From contig JAHBMJ010002832.1 in assembly GCA_018398765.1 (NCBI GenBank), positions 1 to 16,196 on the forward strand: DNA of 16,196 nucleotides, written 5' to 3'. The translations under genes were made by a program, and so were the position numbers. The notes below the pieces were generated by a model. The model was given only the letters and a program-made list of their open reading frames with translations. It did no database searches and was not told the origin of the DNA. Source of the DNA: Chromera velia (lineage: Eukaryota; Sar; Chromeraceae). Below, one piece after another: positions 1 through 8,792 of this stretch (its first letter is position 1; each line of letters starts with the position of its first letter).

Positions 1-48
1 ATTAACAAACAGAAGATCATAGGTTCAATCCTCGCTACCTGCCTTTTT
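1..48 (+). other. Possible tRNA 3' half or tRNA-derived SINE end at the window edge
   Basis: GGTTCAATCC at 22-31 matches the consensus of the T-arm/B box of tRNA genes, and five T's (44-48), the usual RNA polymerase III stop, follow 13 bases later. Numbered from the B box, positions 4-6 fall at the anticodon (AAC, which would be Val) after a U33. However, the T stem (19-23 against 31-35) pairs poorly, and the 5' half lies outside the window. A degraded tRNA or tRNA-derived SINE fits better than a working tRNA gene. Confidence 0.25.
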
Positions 49-71
49 AAGGATCAACAAGAAAAGAGACG

Positions 72-126
72 GGACGTTAACGTCCTGTACTATACAGATT
101 TTGGCCTGTCGCATTTCGATCGAAAT
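72..126. repeat. Two short perfect palindromes
   Basis: GGACGTTAACGTCC (72-85) and ATTTCGATCGAAAT (113-126) are each perfect 14-bp palindromes, 27 bp apart. The first extends to 20 nt with one wobble pair. They could be binding sites for dimeric proteins or chance; nothing else supports a role. Confidence 0.45.
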
Positions 127-386
127 CACATGAAAGACTTCCGAAAGACTTTCTGGAAGACTACTATGAAATCAGATTGATCACTGAATCGCAAGAAAGC
201 TCCATGCTCCTGACATCGATCGAGTCTGTCACTAAGGATCGACCTGAATCGCTCCAGCGACATCAAGCCCTGAAGACCCTTGAACCTCTGCAAGCACTTA
301 CTAGCGCCAACCCCTCTAAGTAGGCCTTAACAAAGTATCAGAACAGATGGAAAAGGAAAGGGAAGCAGGGTTGAAAGACAATTAAC
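127..386. other. No gene seen
   Basis: Mixed-composition sequence with scattered GAAAGAC/GGAAGAC motifs. No open frame of note, RNA gene or long repeat was found. It runs directly into the minisatellite. Confidence 0.5.
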
Positions 387-737
387 TTTGCAGAGGACCA
401 GGCAGACAACTTGATAGAGGACCAGGCAGAGGACCTAGCAAACAACTTCAAGTTGGCAGAGGACCTGGCAGACAACTTGGCAGAGGACCAGGCAGAAGAC
501 CTGGCAGACAACTTGGCAGAGGACCTGGCAGACAACCTGGCAGAGGACCTAATAGAGGACCTGGCAGACAACTGGGCAGAGGACCTGACAGACAATGTAA
601 CAGAAGATCTGACAGAGGACCTGACCGAGCGTGAAGCAGATTTAGTGGCCGATAAAAGGGCAGACATTAAGGTAGACACGGAAGACTATGGGGCAGAAGC
701 AGAGGCAGACAAGTCGGAAAGACGAGAACTACGATGG
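375..737 (+). CDS. Possible acidic repeat protein or exon (AEDLADNL repeats)
   Basis: The frame is open from 375 (after a TGA at 372-374) to a TGA near 738-740. It has no ATG before the repeat, so if coding it would be an internal exon. It encodes Asp/Glu/Ala/Leu/Asn-rich octads, then a charged tail with E, R, K and D. The lack of frame-breaking indels is mildly in favour of coding, but a 12-bp unit would keep a frame open by chance, and the opposite strand is open too as a Ser/Arg/Ala repeat. No family recognised. Confidence 0.22.
387..640. repeat. 12/24-bp minisatellite (GCAGAGGACCTG / GCAGACAACTTG)
   Basis: The stretch is made of alternating 12-bp units, GCAGAGGACCTG and GCAGACAACTTG, with point changes such as GATAGAGGACCAG and GACAGAGGACCTG. 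The unit is a multiple of three and no indel breaks it, so one frame reads as AEDLADNL octads throughout. Copies become more diverged towards the right, and weaker GGAAGAC/GCAGACA echoes continue past 700. Confidence 0.85.
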
Positions 738-740
738 TGA

Positions 741-1311
741 TGGCATGCTCAGTGGCCACGTCAAGAAAAATGATGGAGTGTAGCATGGAATATAAACAGG
801 CAGACAAAAAGGCAGAAGAGAGCCAATAAAAAATTAAATCAACACAGATTCTGAAGTGGAATAAAATAAGGTAGAAGCAAAGGAATATGAAGTGGAAGAA
901 TTAATACTATAAGGGTTCCAAACCGGAAAACAAATTGGAAGACAAAGTGGAAGACACCAGCCGAAAGACTTGCAAAAATTGGTACATATGTTGGCAGAGG
1001 TCAAAAAATTTGAGATTTCATTTGACAGGTTGAATAAGCAAAGAATAGCCCAGATATTTAAACATTCGTGTTCCACCCTTTGAGCAAACTCTGAGAAGTA
1101 AACCTTCAGTGACTTCAGTCTCCTAGTCACCCTTTCATCAGCAACGCTCCTAAGTTCCGGAGTCAGATAAGTAGTCCGCTATATTATGATATATAATTTT
1201 TCATGAAAAAATTCAAAATATCCTAGAAAATATCTATCTTATCAATTAGGTATGCTGATCGACTCGTCAGTAGTCAGTAAAAGGTGTGCCTAGAGGTGTG
1301 CAGAGGTAAGT

Positions 1312-1313
<2 letters not shown>
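741..1313. other. No gene seen; A-rich purine sequence
   Basis: AT-rich sequence with recurring GAAGTGGAA / GGAAGACAAAGTGGAAGAC motifs at 850-960 that look like worn copies of the preceding minisatellite. Small open frames on the minus strand lack any recognisable protein character. Confidence 0.5.

Positions 1314-1344
<31 letters not shown>
1314..1344. repeat. (GT)n microsatellite
   Basis: About 15 uninterrupted GT dinucleotides. Confidence 0.97.
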
Positions 1345-1348
<4 letters not shown>

Positions 1349-2099
1349 GGCTTTAAGGGAGGGAAACTCAGTGAGTTGATCGAGTGCAGCGTGGCGCGTA
1401 AATTAGCTGAAATAGAGGTGCTTTGGGATAAATGAATGTGTATGTGGAAAGACATACAAGCGATACAATACAAGACCAAAAGAAAAAGCTGAAAAGTTGA
1501 TTGACATAATGATATCTGTATCGCGATAGGGGCAGCATCACCGGGTGCATGTCAGAAGGAATTCAGACTCCAGCAAGAAATCGGAGGAGACACTGAGGAA
1601 GAAGAGTCTCAGGTTGAGCCCAGCGACAAAGGGGAGCCTGTGCGAGGGAGGGAGGGAGGGCGGACCTGCGTGGAGGGCCAGATGGGGTAATGGAGAGACA
1701 GCTGTCGCTTGAAATCGCTTCACATGACAGAGAAGGAGATGTGGGAGGACTTGGCAGGAAGGGCAAGAAGAAGGGAGCGCACTGGAGGGGGAGGGGGAGG
1801 GACAGGGGGAAAACCGGATGGGGGGCCGACTAGGGTTAATTGCAGGAAAGAAGGATCTAGCGAGTAGCATTGGAGTGGACAAGCTCGCCGACCACGGACT
1901 TCGAGAGCCGGTCTGGCGGGGAGAAGTAAGAACGGGAGATGAAGGGAAGAAAAGTATGGTACGGAGCAGGCAGGGAAGAGAAGAAAAACCGGACAAAAGC
2001 GGAATTATATCTCAAAGGATGGAAGCAGACATGTTGGAAGAATTCTTGGCGGGCTTCTCTTTTGCCAAATTTTGGGTCATTTTCATTCAGTTCAGTGTA
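1345..2099. other. No firm gene; purine-rich stretch with two G-quadruplex-type tracts
   Basis: The plus strand is strongly purine-rich. Four GGG runs spaced by single A's lie at 1646-1660, and four longer G-runs (5, 5, 3 and 5 G's) with 1-3-nt loops at 1787-1809. Both meet the usual intramolecular G-quadruplex pattern. Open frames here on the minus strand are Ser/Pro/Leu-rich shadows of the purine bias. A plus-strand frame (1818-2453) is antisense to the better minus-strand frame and has no protein character. Confidence 0.6.
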
Positions 2100-2688
2100 T
2101 TATTTCTCTTTCTGCTTCGCTCTTGGACTTTCAAACGGCACGTCGGACGCCGCACGCACAGCTTCTTTATCCGCATGATGCACATGCAGTTCTGTCGACC
2201 CGCCATCTATTTGCAAAAGTTCCAACTGTTGTTTCCGATCCCTCTCTGCGTGCATGTGTTGCAGATAGAAAAAGAAATTACCCACCACTCTCTTGACACC
2301 CCTCACGCGCCAGGTCGCCAGGTCAGATGCCCTCGTGCTTTCCAATTCTGCGAGTGCATTCGCATCATCTGCAGCTCTGTTGAATCTGTGCGCAATTTCA
2401 GTCACGTGAATCGCACCCACCTGCGCCACAGTGAGCTGTTTCGACAGGCCTAAACGAAAGAGCCCGGAAGCCATTGCAAGCTCCCTCACCCCTACCAAGT
2501 CACCAGCCTCCGTACCACCGGACCGAAAACTCTCGACTAGTTCTCGCACTTTGAAGTCCACCAGCTTTCTTTCAACGGCCTTCCATCCGATGGCAGGCAG
2601 AGACGCGTGGGGCAGGTCAAGGAGGTAGAAGTCTGCACTGGCAAGAGCGGCCTCTCCAGCCACAGCGATCCCGTCGATGCCTATGAGC
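2100..2688 (-). CDS. Unrecognised protein, probable exon with missing 5' end
   Basis: A minus-strand frame of about 196 codons is open from the poly-G/N join down to a TAA at 2100-2102. Its composition is balanced, unlike nearby low-complexity frames. It starts as PLIGIDGIAVAGEAALAS, followed by a helical segment (LPAIGWKAVERKL, VRELVESFR), an Ala/Leu-rich middle and a Gln/Lys/Arg-rich, probably helical C-terminal part. The first codons lack an ATG and abut a run of G's and an N, so the 5' end lies in another exon or beyond a scaffold gap. I do not recognise the family. The true 3' end may be a splice donor upstream of the TAA rather than the TAA itself. Confidence 0.45.
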
Positions 2689-2689
2689 G

Positions 2690-2702
2690 GGGGGGGGGGG
2701 GN
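2690..2702. other. Poly-G run and single N (assembly join)
   Basis: Twelve G's run directly into one N. A second single N at 14912 is demonstrably a contig join, so this one is probably the same kind of placeholder. Sequence continuity across it should not be trusted. Confidence 0.6.
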
Positions 2703-2883
2703 AGAAGTATGGTGGTATCAATAAATAAATGGATAAATAGAGATTGGACGTTCAAAGAGAGGAGAAAAGAAGAGAAGAAACATCTGGTGAAGAAACCGGC
2801 ACAGGAAGGACGGAAGCTCAATAGGAGGACGGCAGAATAATCGACAAAAGGAAATTTGAAACGGGGAAAGTAAGCAGTCGACA

Positions 2884-2978
2884 TCTCTCTTCTTTATATT
2901 CCTTCCTTCCTTCCTTTCTTTCTTTCTTTCTTTTTCTTTCTCTTTCTCTTTCTCTTTCTCTCCTTCTCTCCTTCTCTC

Positions 2979-3021
<43 letters not shown>

Positions 3022-3260
3022 CTTTCTTTCTTTCTTTCTATCTTCCTTTCTTTCTTTCTTTCTTTGTTTCTCTTTCTCTCTTTCTCTCTTTCTCTCTTTC
3101 TCTCTCTCTCTCTCTCTCGTTCTTTCTTTCTTTCTTTCTCTCTTTCTTTCTCTCTCTCTCTCTCTCTCTCTCGTTCTTTCTTTCTTTCTTTCTTTCTTTC
3201 TCTCTGTCTTTCCTTCCTTCCTTCTTTCTTTCTTTCTCTTTCTTTCTCTTTCTCTCTTTT

Positions 3261-3297
<37 letters not shown>

Positions 3298-3308
3298 CTC
3301 TCTCTGTC

Positions 3309-3371
<63 letters not shown>

Positions 3372-3528
3372 CTTTCCTTCTTTCCTTCCTTCCTTCTTTC
3401 TTTCTTTCTCTTTCTTTCTCTTTCTTTCTCTCTCTTTCTCTTTCTTTCTCTCTCTTTCTCTCTCTTTCTCTCTCTTTCTCTCTGTTTCTCTCTGTTTCTC
3501 TCTCTTTCTCTCTCTTTCTCTTTCTTTC

Positions 3529-3559
<31 letters not shown>

Positions 3560-3732
3560 CTCTTTCTCTCTTTCTTTCTCTCTGTCTGCCTTTCTCTCTC
3601 TCTCTCTTTTTCTTTCTTTCTTTCTTTCTTTCTTTCGTTCGTTCGTTCGTTCGTTCGTTCGTTCGTTCGTTCGTTCGTTCTGTCAGTCTATCTTTTCTCT
3701 CTCCCTCTCTGTTTCTCCCCCCCCTCTCTCTG
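2884..3732. repeat. Long polypyrimidine tract: (TTTC)n, (TC)n, (TTCC)n mixture
   Basis: About 850 bp of nearly pure T/C on the plus strand: interleaved TTTC, TTCC, CTTTCT and TC runs with rare G's. Many segments are mirror-symmetric, so triplex (H-DNA) formation is possible. All long frames here (Phe/Ser/Leu on plus, Arg/Glu/Lys on minus, including one of 357 codons) are by-products of the repeat and are not annotated as genes. Confidence 0.95.
3634..3680. repeat. (TTCG)n microsatellite
   Basis: About 11 to 12 copies of TTCG, a homogeneous block inside the end of the polypyrimidine tract. Confidence 0.95.
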
Positions 3733-3926
3733 GTTTCAGTGTACAAATAGGCAAACAATCCCTCCAAAAAAGGGGGATAGATCCTCTGCACACTTCCTTC
3801 CGCGCCTATATCGAAGAACAGACAGTCCGCAACTGAGTCAAGAAATCGCCAAATGCTCTCTCTTTCTAGATTCGGCCCCCAGCTTCCGAAATTTTAACCT
3901 GCCATGCAGTCATTTTATGATTTCGT
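3733..3926. other. No gene seen between two repeat arrays
   Basis: Ordinary mixed sequence. On the minus strand this would lie within the intron downstream of the TraB-like exon. No second exon could be identified. Confidence 0.4.
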
Positions 3927-3976
3927 CAAACAAACAAACAAACAAACAAACAAACAAACAAACAAACAAACAAACA
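3927..3976. repeat. (CAAA)n microsatellite
   Basis: About 12 perfect CAAA copies, lying just beyond the proposed splice donor of the minus-strand exon. An intronic location explains why the frame continuing through it reads as meaningless CLFV repeats. Confidence 0.95.
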
Positions 3977-3987
3977 GAGAGACCCAC

Positions 3988-4606
3988 CTCGCAAGACGCG
4001 CCGTGGAGGATCTTTCCCCCTCGCCATCTCCAGCACCGGCTTCATGAAGAGTTCTCCTAAGGATTCCTTTGGCCATGGGTACTTATGGCTTTCGATTTTA
4101 TAAGGCCAAGAAGTGGTGTCTATGCGGGGCCTCAAGTCAAGTGCCCCGAATTTTATCTTTGTCAAGTGCGGGAGGTCCATCTCGGCTGCGTAATGCACCC
4201 TTCTTCGATCCCGCAAGGCGTGACACCGCGCGAGCGTCTTCATGAAAGTCATCATAGAGACATCAAAGTGATGAGAACCAACGAGTAAAATTGTGTTGTC
4301 AGACGTCGGATGGCGCACAAACCGCACTCTGGGACTTTGGAGAAAATGCCTCAGATCAGCATTTTCCGCCATCGCCCTCGCAATGAGGGGGGCACCCTTC
4401 CCGGGAATTTTCGCGGAAGGCGGGAAATCAGACGGAGACGGAGACAGGGAGACGGCGCCAACGGGTTTGAATTTGGCACTCGGCTCTTTCTTTCCGGTTG
4501 CCCTGCTGTTGAAACGTCGGGATAGCCTCCAGATCGGCCTTCGACTGCTGAAAGGTGTGAGAACAGGGACCTTGTTTTTCATGGCAGTAAAGGGTCGGGA
4601 GAGCAT
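3988..4606 (-). CDS. First exon of a probable TraB/GumN-type protein, organelle-targeted
   Basis: The first ATG of the open frame is at 4606-4604. Residues 1-40 are rich in Arg, Ser and Phe with almost no acidic residues, as in a mitochondrial or plastid presequence. Around residue 105 comes NTILLVGSHHFDVSMM, a hydrophobic strand ending in G-X-X-H, followed about 35 residues later by YAAEMD. This resembles the opening of the TraB/GumN/Tiki fold, where a GxxH motif is followed by a hydrophobic strand ending in a conserved Glu. The exon probably stops at GAG|GTGGGT (GT at 3987-3986), giving 206 codons plus one base; beyond it the frame reads only the CAAA repeat. The rest of the domain must lie in later exons not found here. 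A plus-strand frame (4293-4766) overlaps it and looks like a shadow. The family call is from motif memory only. Confidence 0.45.
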
Positions 4607-5150
4607 GGTCCTTATGCACAGAGTCCCCCCACCCAAATCATTTATTGCTTTGTTTTTCCCTTCTTCTCCAGAGCATTTGAATCACACCTATGAAGCAGCT
4701 GTCCCACAAATTGACGTTGCGTGTAGATTCGGCTCGTTTGCATGGATCGTTGGATCATTGCAGTGACTCTCACTATCAGACACTTCTGCCAGGCACGTTT
4801 AGAGGGAGGATGGAGCTCGGGAGGCGGAGAATGACGCGAGAAAGTTTGACGCGCGCCGGACGCGGGATGTCGGGATGCCAATTACACGAGAGTGGGCGCG
4901 CGCTGCGCGCCGACGTTGTTGTGGTGGGTACTCCCGTTGTCGAGTCTGGCGTCGAAAGAGGGACACATACAAAAGTTCTTCTCTTTCGAGGCGTCGTGAG
5001 CGGCGCATGTCGGGATGCCATCACCCCCCTTATCCTATTTGGAACCTCTACCTTTTTTGGCGGCGGCGTCCAGAGGCCGCAAGCCCAAAATAAATTAATT
5101 AACAACCCCGGGGGTTTTTGCGGCGGCGGTCCAACCTGTCAATAAAACCG
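4607..5150. promoter_or_regulatory. GC-rich upstream region with internal repeats, possible promoter
   Basis: This lies upstream of the minus-strand exon. From about 4840 to 5145 it is CpG-rich. It contains a 14-bp direct repeat, ATGTCGGGATGCCA, at 4867-4880 and 5007-5020, and a second repeated motif, TTTTT then GGCGGCGG-C-GTCCA, near 5053 and 5116. No TATA box or initiator can be assigned. The plus-strand frame across it (4690-5145) has no protein character. Confidence 0.3.
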
Positions 5151-5517
5151 GGGTTTGTTTTGCATGCATAGAGGACTCCACAATGTCCCCTACCTCCCTC
5201 CAACTCTCATGGTCCTTCACCTTGTCTGGGCTCCTCTGCCACTTGCACGCCCCTTGGATCCCTCCAGCCTTTAGCATGACGACTGAAGAAGAGGAGACAA
5301 GAGTTCAAGAGTCGTTGAATGCTGCATGTCAGAGGCTGAAGGTCAGTCAAAAGTGAACTTGCTCGCATGGTGCATCCACATGCCAGCTTTGAGAATCAAA
5401 AAATACAAGATAGGCTACATTAATTTGCCCCCCAATGAATATAGCATAGATGAGTGAGCCAACGAGGAGATCTTGAGCTCTCGTGACCTTGCCCTTCGGC
5501 TGAAGTGATTCCTCCTT
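5151..5517. other. No firm gene; short minus-strand frame only
   Basis: A minus-strand frame starts with ATG at 5277 and runs about 60 codons. Its first 45 residues have normal composition, including MLKAGGIQGACKWQRSPDK, but it then enters the GC-rich repeated sequence. It might be a short exon; nothing else supports it. Confidence 0.3.
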
Positions 5518-6404
5518 CAGTTAGTCAGCTAGTCAGCCAGTCAGCGAGCCGGTCATGCAGTAGTCAGTCCGTATGTACGTGAGTCACTACGTAAGCCGTT
5601 CAGTCTGCCATGCAATAAGCTAGTCAGTTAGCCAGTCATCTCATCAATCACAGTGAGTCATGCACAATCAGTCAGTCGGCCAGTTAGTCAGCCTGTCAGC
5701 CACTCGAGCTCAGCCAGTCAGCCAGCCTGTGAGCGAGCGAGTCAGCAGTCAATCCGTAAGCTGTTCAGCTCGTTGGTCAGTCAACCAGCAGCCACATTCA
5801 GTCACCATCAGTCAGCCGGCACGTCAGTTAGCCACCCAGTCAGGCAGCCAGCCAACTAGCCAGTCAGTCAGTGAGCCGGTCAGTCGGTCAGTCCGTCAGT
5901 CAGTCAGTCAGTCAGCCTGTTAATCAGTCAGTCAGTCAGCCTGTCATTCAGTCAGTCAGTGAGTCAGTCAATCAGTGAGTCAGTTAGTCAGCCTGTCAAT
6001 CAGTCAGTCAATCAGCCTGTCATTCAATAAGTCAGTGAGTCAGTCAGTCAGTGAGTCAGTTAGTCAGTGAGTCAGTCAGTCAGTGAGTCAGTCAGTCAGT
6101 CAGTCAGTCAGTCAGCCAGTCAGTCAGTCAGTCAGTCAGCCTATTAGTCAGTGAGTCAGTCAGTCCAATCAGTCAGTCAGTCGGCCTCACAGCCAATCAG
6201 CCAGTCAGTCAGTCAATCAACCTCTTAGCCAATCAGTCAGTCATTCAGTCAGTCATTCAGTCAGTCGGTCGGTCAATCAGCCTATTAGTCAGTCTTTCAG
6301 TCAATCGGTCAGTCAGTCAGAGTCAGAAAATGAGCCCATTAGTCAGTCTTTGAGTGTGTCAGTCAGACAGTCAGACAGCTAGTAGCCGACTCACTTAGTC
6401 AGAC
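5518..6404. repeat. Degenerate CAGT (GTCA) tetranucleotide array
   Basis: About 890 bp dominated by CAGT units with frequent substitutions (CAGC, TAGT, GAGT, CGGT, AATC) and 1-2-bp phase slips. The cleanest block is about 5880-6150, and both ends are worn. Frames in it read as Ser/Val/Gln repeats and are not genes. Confidence 0.93.
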
Positions 6405-6408
6405 AACC

Positions 6409-7386
6409 GGTTCATTCGTTCTGTGTGTATATTCGCAGGTCTGGTAGGTTAACTTACCACCTTAGTCGACAGTGACTCGCATACTGTGTGTTGGTGGGAG
6501 TTGACAGGAAAGAGGTTTGAAGCTCATACAGGTGGGAGGGTTCGTGAGACATAGTATAGACGGATCTACACTCTCATCAGGACCTCTCACCGCTCTCTGG
6601 TTCATTCGTTCTGTTTGTATATTCGCACGTTTGGTAGGTCAGCTTGGCACCTTAGTCGAGAGTGGTTCGCATGCTGTGTGTTGGTGGGAGTTGACAGGAA
6701 AGGGTATGAAGCTGACACAGGTGGAGGGGTTTGTGAGGCATAGTATGGATGGATCTACACTCTCATCAGGACCTCTCACCGCTCTCTGGTTCATTCGTTC
6801 TGTGTGTATATTCGCAGGTCTGGTAGGTTAGCTTACCACCTCAGTCGAGAGTGGTTCGCATGCTATGTGTTGGTAGGAGTTGACAGGAAAAGGGTTTGAA
6901 GCTGATACAGGTGGGAGGGTTCATGAGACATAGTATGGATGGATCTATACTCTCATCAGGACCTCTCACCGCTCTCCGGTTCATTCGTTCTGTGTGTATA
7001 TTCGCATGTTTGGTAGGTTAGCTTGGCACCTCAGTCGAGAGTGGTTCGCATGCTGTGTGTTGGTGGGAGTTAACAGGGAAGGGTTTGAAGCTGACACAGG
7101 TGGGAGGGTTCGTGAGGCATAGTATGGATGGATTTACACTCTCATCAGAACCTCTCACCGCTCTCCGGTTCATTCGTTCTGTGTGTATATTTGCACGTTT
7201 GATAGGTTAGCTTGGCTACACCTCAGTCGATAGGGACTCGCATGCTGTGTGTTGGTGGGAGTTGACAGGAAAGGATTTGAGGCTAACACAGGTGGGAGGA
7301 TTCGTGAGGCATAGTATGGACGGGTCCACATTCTCATCAGGACCTCTCACCGCTCTCTGGTTCATTCGTTCTGTGTGTATTTTCGG
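6409..7386. repeat. Satellite array, about 5.1 copies of a 190-bp unit
   Basis: Units begin at GGTTCATTCGTTCTGT and start at 6409, 6599, 6788, 6978, 7167 and 7359, so period lengths are 190, 189, 190, 189 and 192 bp. The last copy is cut after about 28 bp. Copies differ by a few substitutions and 1-3-bp indels. Frames of about 100 codons inside it repeat the same peptide and follow from the repeat. Confidence 0.95.
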
Positions 7387-7435
7387 TCCGGGTCGGTCAT
7401 GTTACTTAGCAATTTGGTATGCTCCGAAGTTTTAT

Positions 7436-7623
7436 ATATCACGGCTTGCCTCGTCAGACATAAAAACTCCTAGGAATACTGCCTGGATAATCCTAGAGAA
7501 GTCTGGACATATTCGAAGGAATGCCTAGGAGATTTAGGGTACATGCCTGGTGGACCCTAGGGGTCTCCCGGGCAAGTGTCTAGTAGACCCTAAGTACCAT
7601 CTAGGCAAGTTCCTATCTTATCC
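7436..7623 (+). repeat. Left terminal inverted repeat of the 1.2-kb element
   Basis: Aligns in reverse complement with 8430-8639. The outer 30 bases are nearly identical, the middle is diverged with small indels, and the inner 27 bases are again nearly identical. Confidence 0.82.
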
Positions 7624-7731
7624 TCGGCAGTCTCTTAGCAACATCTTCAGTTTTTCTAGACAACATTAGCTGAGTTTTCAACTTTAAAACCGTAAGTAAA
7701 AGTATTTAATTAATGAATATTTACAGGAATG

Positions 7732-8280
7732 TTATGCCCGCGCTCGGTCAGGCATGTCTTCATCTCGCTCTGCCCCTGCTCCTTCATCGAGAAGCTCTGA
7801 CTTGTAATATTCAGGAGAGCTGAAGAGCACCTTATCAGCCTTTGTTAGGGTTTCCATGCTTTCCAAAAACCGAGTAACAGTGGACCATCTTATAATATGA
7901 AACTCTGGCAAGGCCGCTTTGAGCGCTTTGATGTGGGAAGCTTGCCAAAACTGCACCAAGTAATTATTTGGAGACGCTTCACAAAGCCAATCCACCATTT
8001 ATCCGTAGGTGTACTCTGTGTTCAAACTCCCTCCATGGTGTTCTCTCCATTTTGACAGGGACTGAGCAAAAGCAACAATCCTATCTGGGCTGAACTGAAT
8101 GCTGCCATCTGTCTGTGCATCCTGAAAGAACGGTTAGGCGTCATCTGCTGACTGTGAAGGGGGCGGGAAAAATGCAATAAGGTCCCGCCCAATTCTATAC
8201 TTGTGTTTCCCAGTGAAAGTCTGAAACCCACAACCTACCCCTGCATCAAGATCAAACCAGCCGTAGAGAGAACATTTCCT
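7732..8280 (-). pseudogene. Decayed coding fragment inside the 1.2-kb element
   Basis: One minus-strand frame reads as ordinary protein from 8280 to a TAA at 7732-7734, but two in-frame TAA codons interrupt it (8134-8136 and 7999-8001). The three pieces have normal composition, including WFDLDAGVGCGFQTF, then IQFSPDRIVAFAQSLSKW, then NNYLVQFWQASHIKALK and IIRWSTVTRFLESMETL. The RWSTVTRFLE stretch faintly recalls the TRWSS..LERFLEL segment of hAT-type transposases, but that is weak. It may be a transposase remnant or a captured host exon. An alternative is that one or both stops lie in short introns. Confidence 0.45.
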
Positions 8281-8429
8281 TTATGTTCCATGTCGGTCCA
8301 TGAGGTTACCTTGAAAAAATATTTTGCATGCTGACTCTTAATGCTCTAAAATCATGTTATGATTATTTCTTCATAAGTATCATTATCTAACACCATTTTT
8401 TCAAAGAACTCTTTGTCCAAGCTTGCTTA

Positions 8430-8639
8430 CGATAGGATAGGAACTTACCTAGATGGTGCCTAGGAATGTTTTAGTGTTTACCTGGTAGCTTTCTAGGAGT
8501 TACTAGGCACTTGCCTGGTAGACCCCAGGTAGACTGCCTAGAAGACCCCCCAGTCTACTAGGCATATTCCCTAATCTACCTAGTAGTTTCATAGCATTTT
8601 ACCGGGAGTTTGTATGTCTGACTAGGCAAGCCGTGATAT
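8430..8639 (-). repeat. Right terminal inverted repeat of the 1.2-kb element
   Basis: Partner of 7436-7623, slightly longer through internal indels. Confidence 0.82.
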
Positions 8640-8792
8640 TATAATATGTCAAGCTGTCCGAAACCGTCCAAAACCGTCCGGAACTTGCTACGAAGGAGTG
8701 TTTTTCAGTCTTTCCTGTCAAGAGCCGAGATTAAAAGGTGCTGGAACAGTTGAGTTTGGTGTGAAACGCTTTCCCGTCTCCTTTGACCAAAA
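8640..8792. other. Leader before ORF1
   Basis: Contains a tandem CCGAAACCGTCCAAAACCGTCC motif (8658-8680) and a pyrimidine-AG (TGTTTTTCAG, 8699-8708) that could serve as a splice acceptor. An in-frame TGA at 8784-8786 directly precedes the ORF1 ATG, which fixes the first possible start. Confidence 0.35.

Larger units (their letters stand above)
7436..8639. mobile_element. 1.2-kb DNA transposon-like element with long inverted termini
   Basis: The two ends are inverted copies: both begin ATATCACGGCTTGCCT and stay alignable for roughly 190-210 bp, ending in an inner match CCATCTAGG-AAGTTCCTATC. The termini are dense in CCTAG/CTAGG motifs. TAT flanks both ends (7433-7435 and 8640-8642) and may be a 3-bp target duplication, but the AT-rich borders make this uncertain. 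The interior carries a decayed minus-strand coding fragment and no intact transposase, so the element is non-autonomous or dead. Confidence 0.82.

Noticed and set aside
1-48. A functional tRNA-Val gene
   Set aside because: The B box and T-run are present but the T stem does not pair and the 5' half is outside the window.
1818-2453. A 211-codon plus-strand gene
   Set aside because: It overlaps the better minus-strand frame, spans purine-rich and pyrimidine-rich halves, and has no coherent protein character.
2718-3836. Long frames of 180-357 codons (Arg/Glu/Lys or Phe/Ser/Leu) in the polypyrimidine tract
   Set aside because: They translate simple repeats in several frames on both strands at once, with no non-repeat protein sequence.
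5518-7386. CRISPR-like array
   Set aside because: The CAGT region is a pure tetranucleotide array and the 190-bp units are tandem with no unique spacers; the context is also eukaryotic.
6517-7528. Frames of about 100 codons with a repeated peptide in the satellite
   Set aside because: The same peptide recurs because the 189-bp period is a multiple of three; the frame is lost where the period is 190 or 192.
7732-8280. TAA reassigned as a sense codon
   Set aside because: Only this decayed fragment has internal TAAs; ORF1 and the other frames end normally at TAG or TAA.
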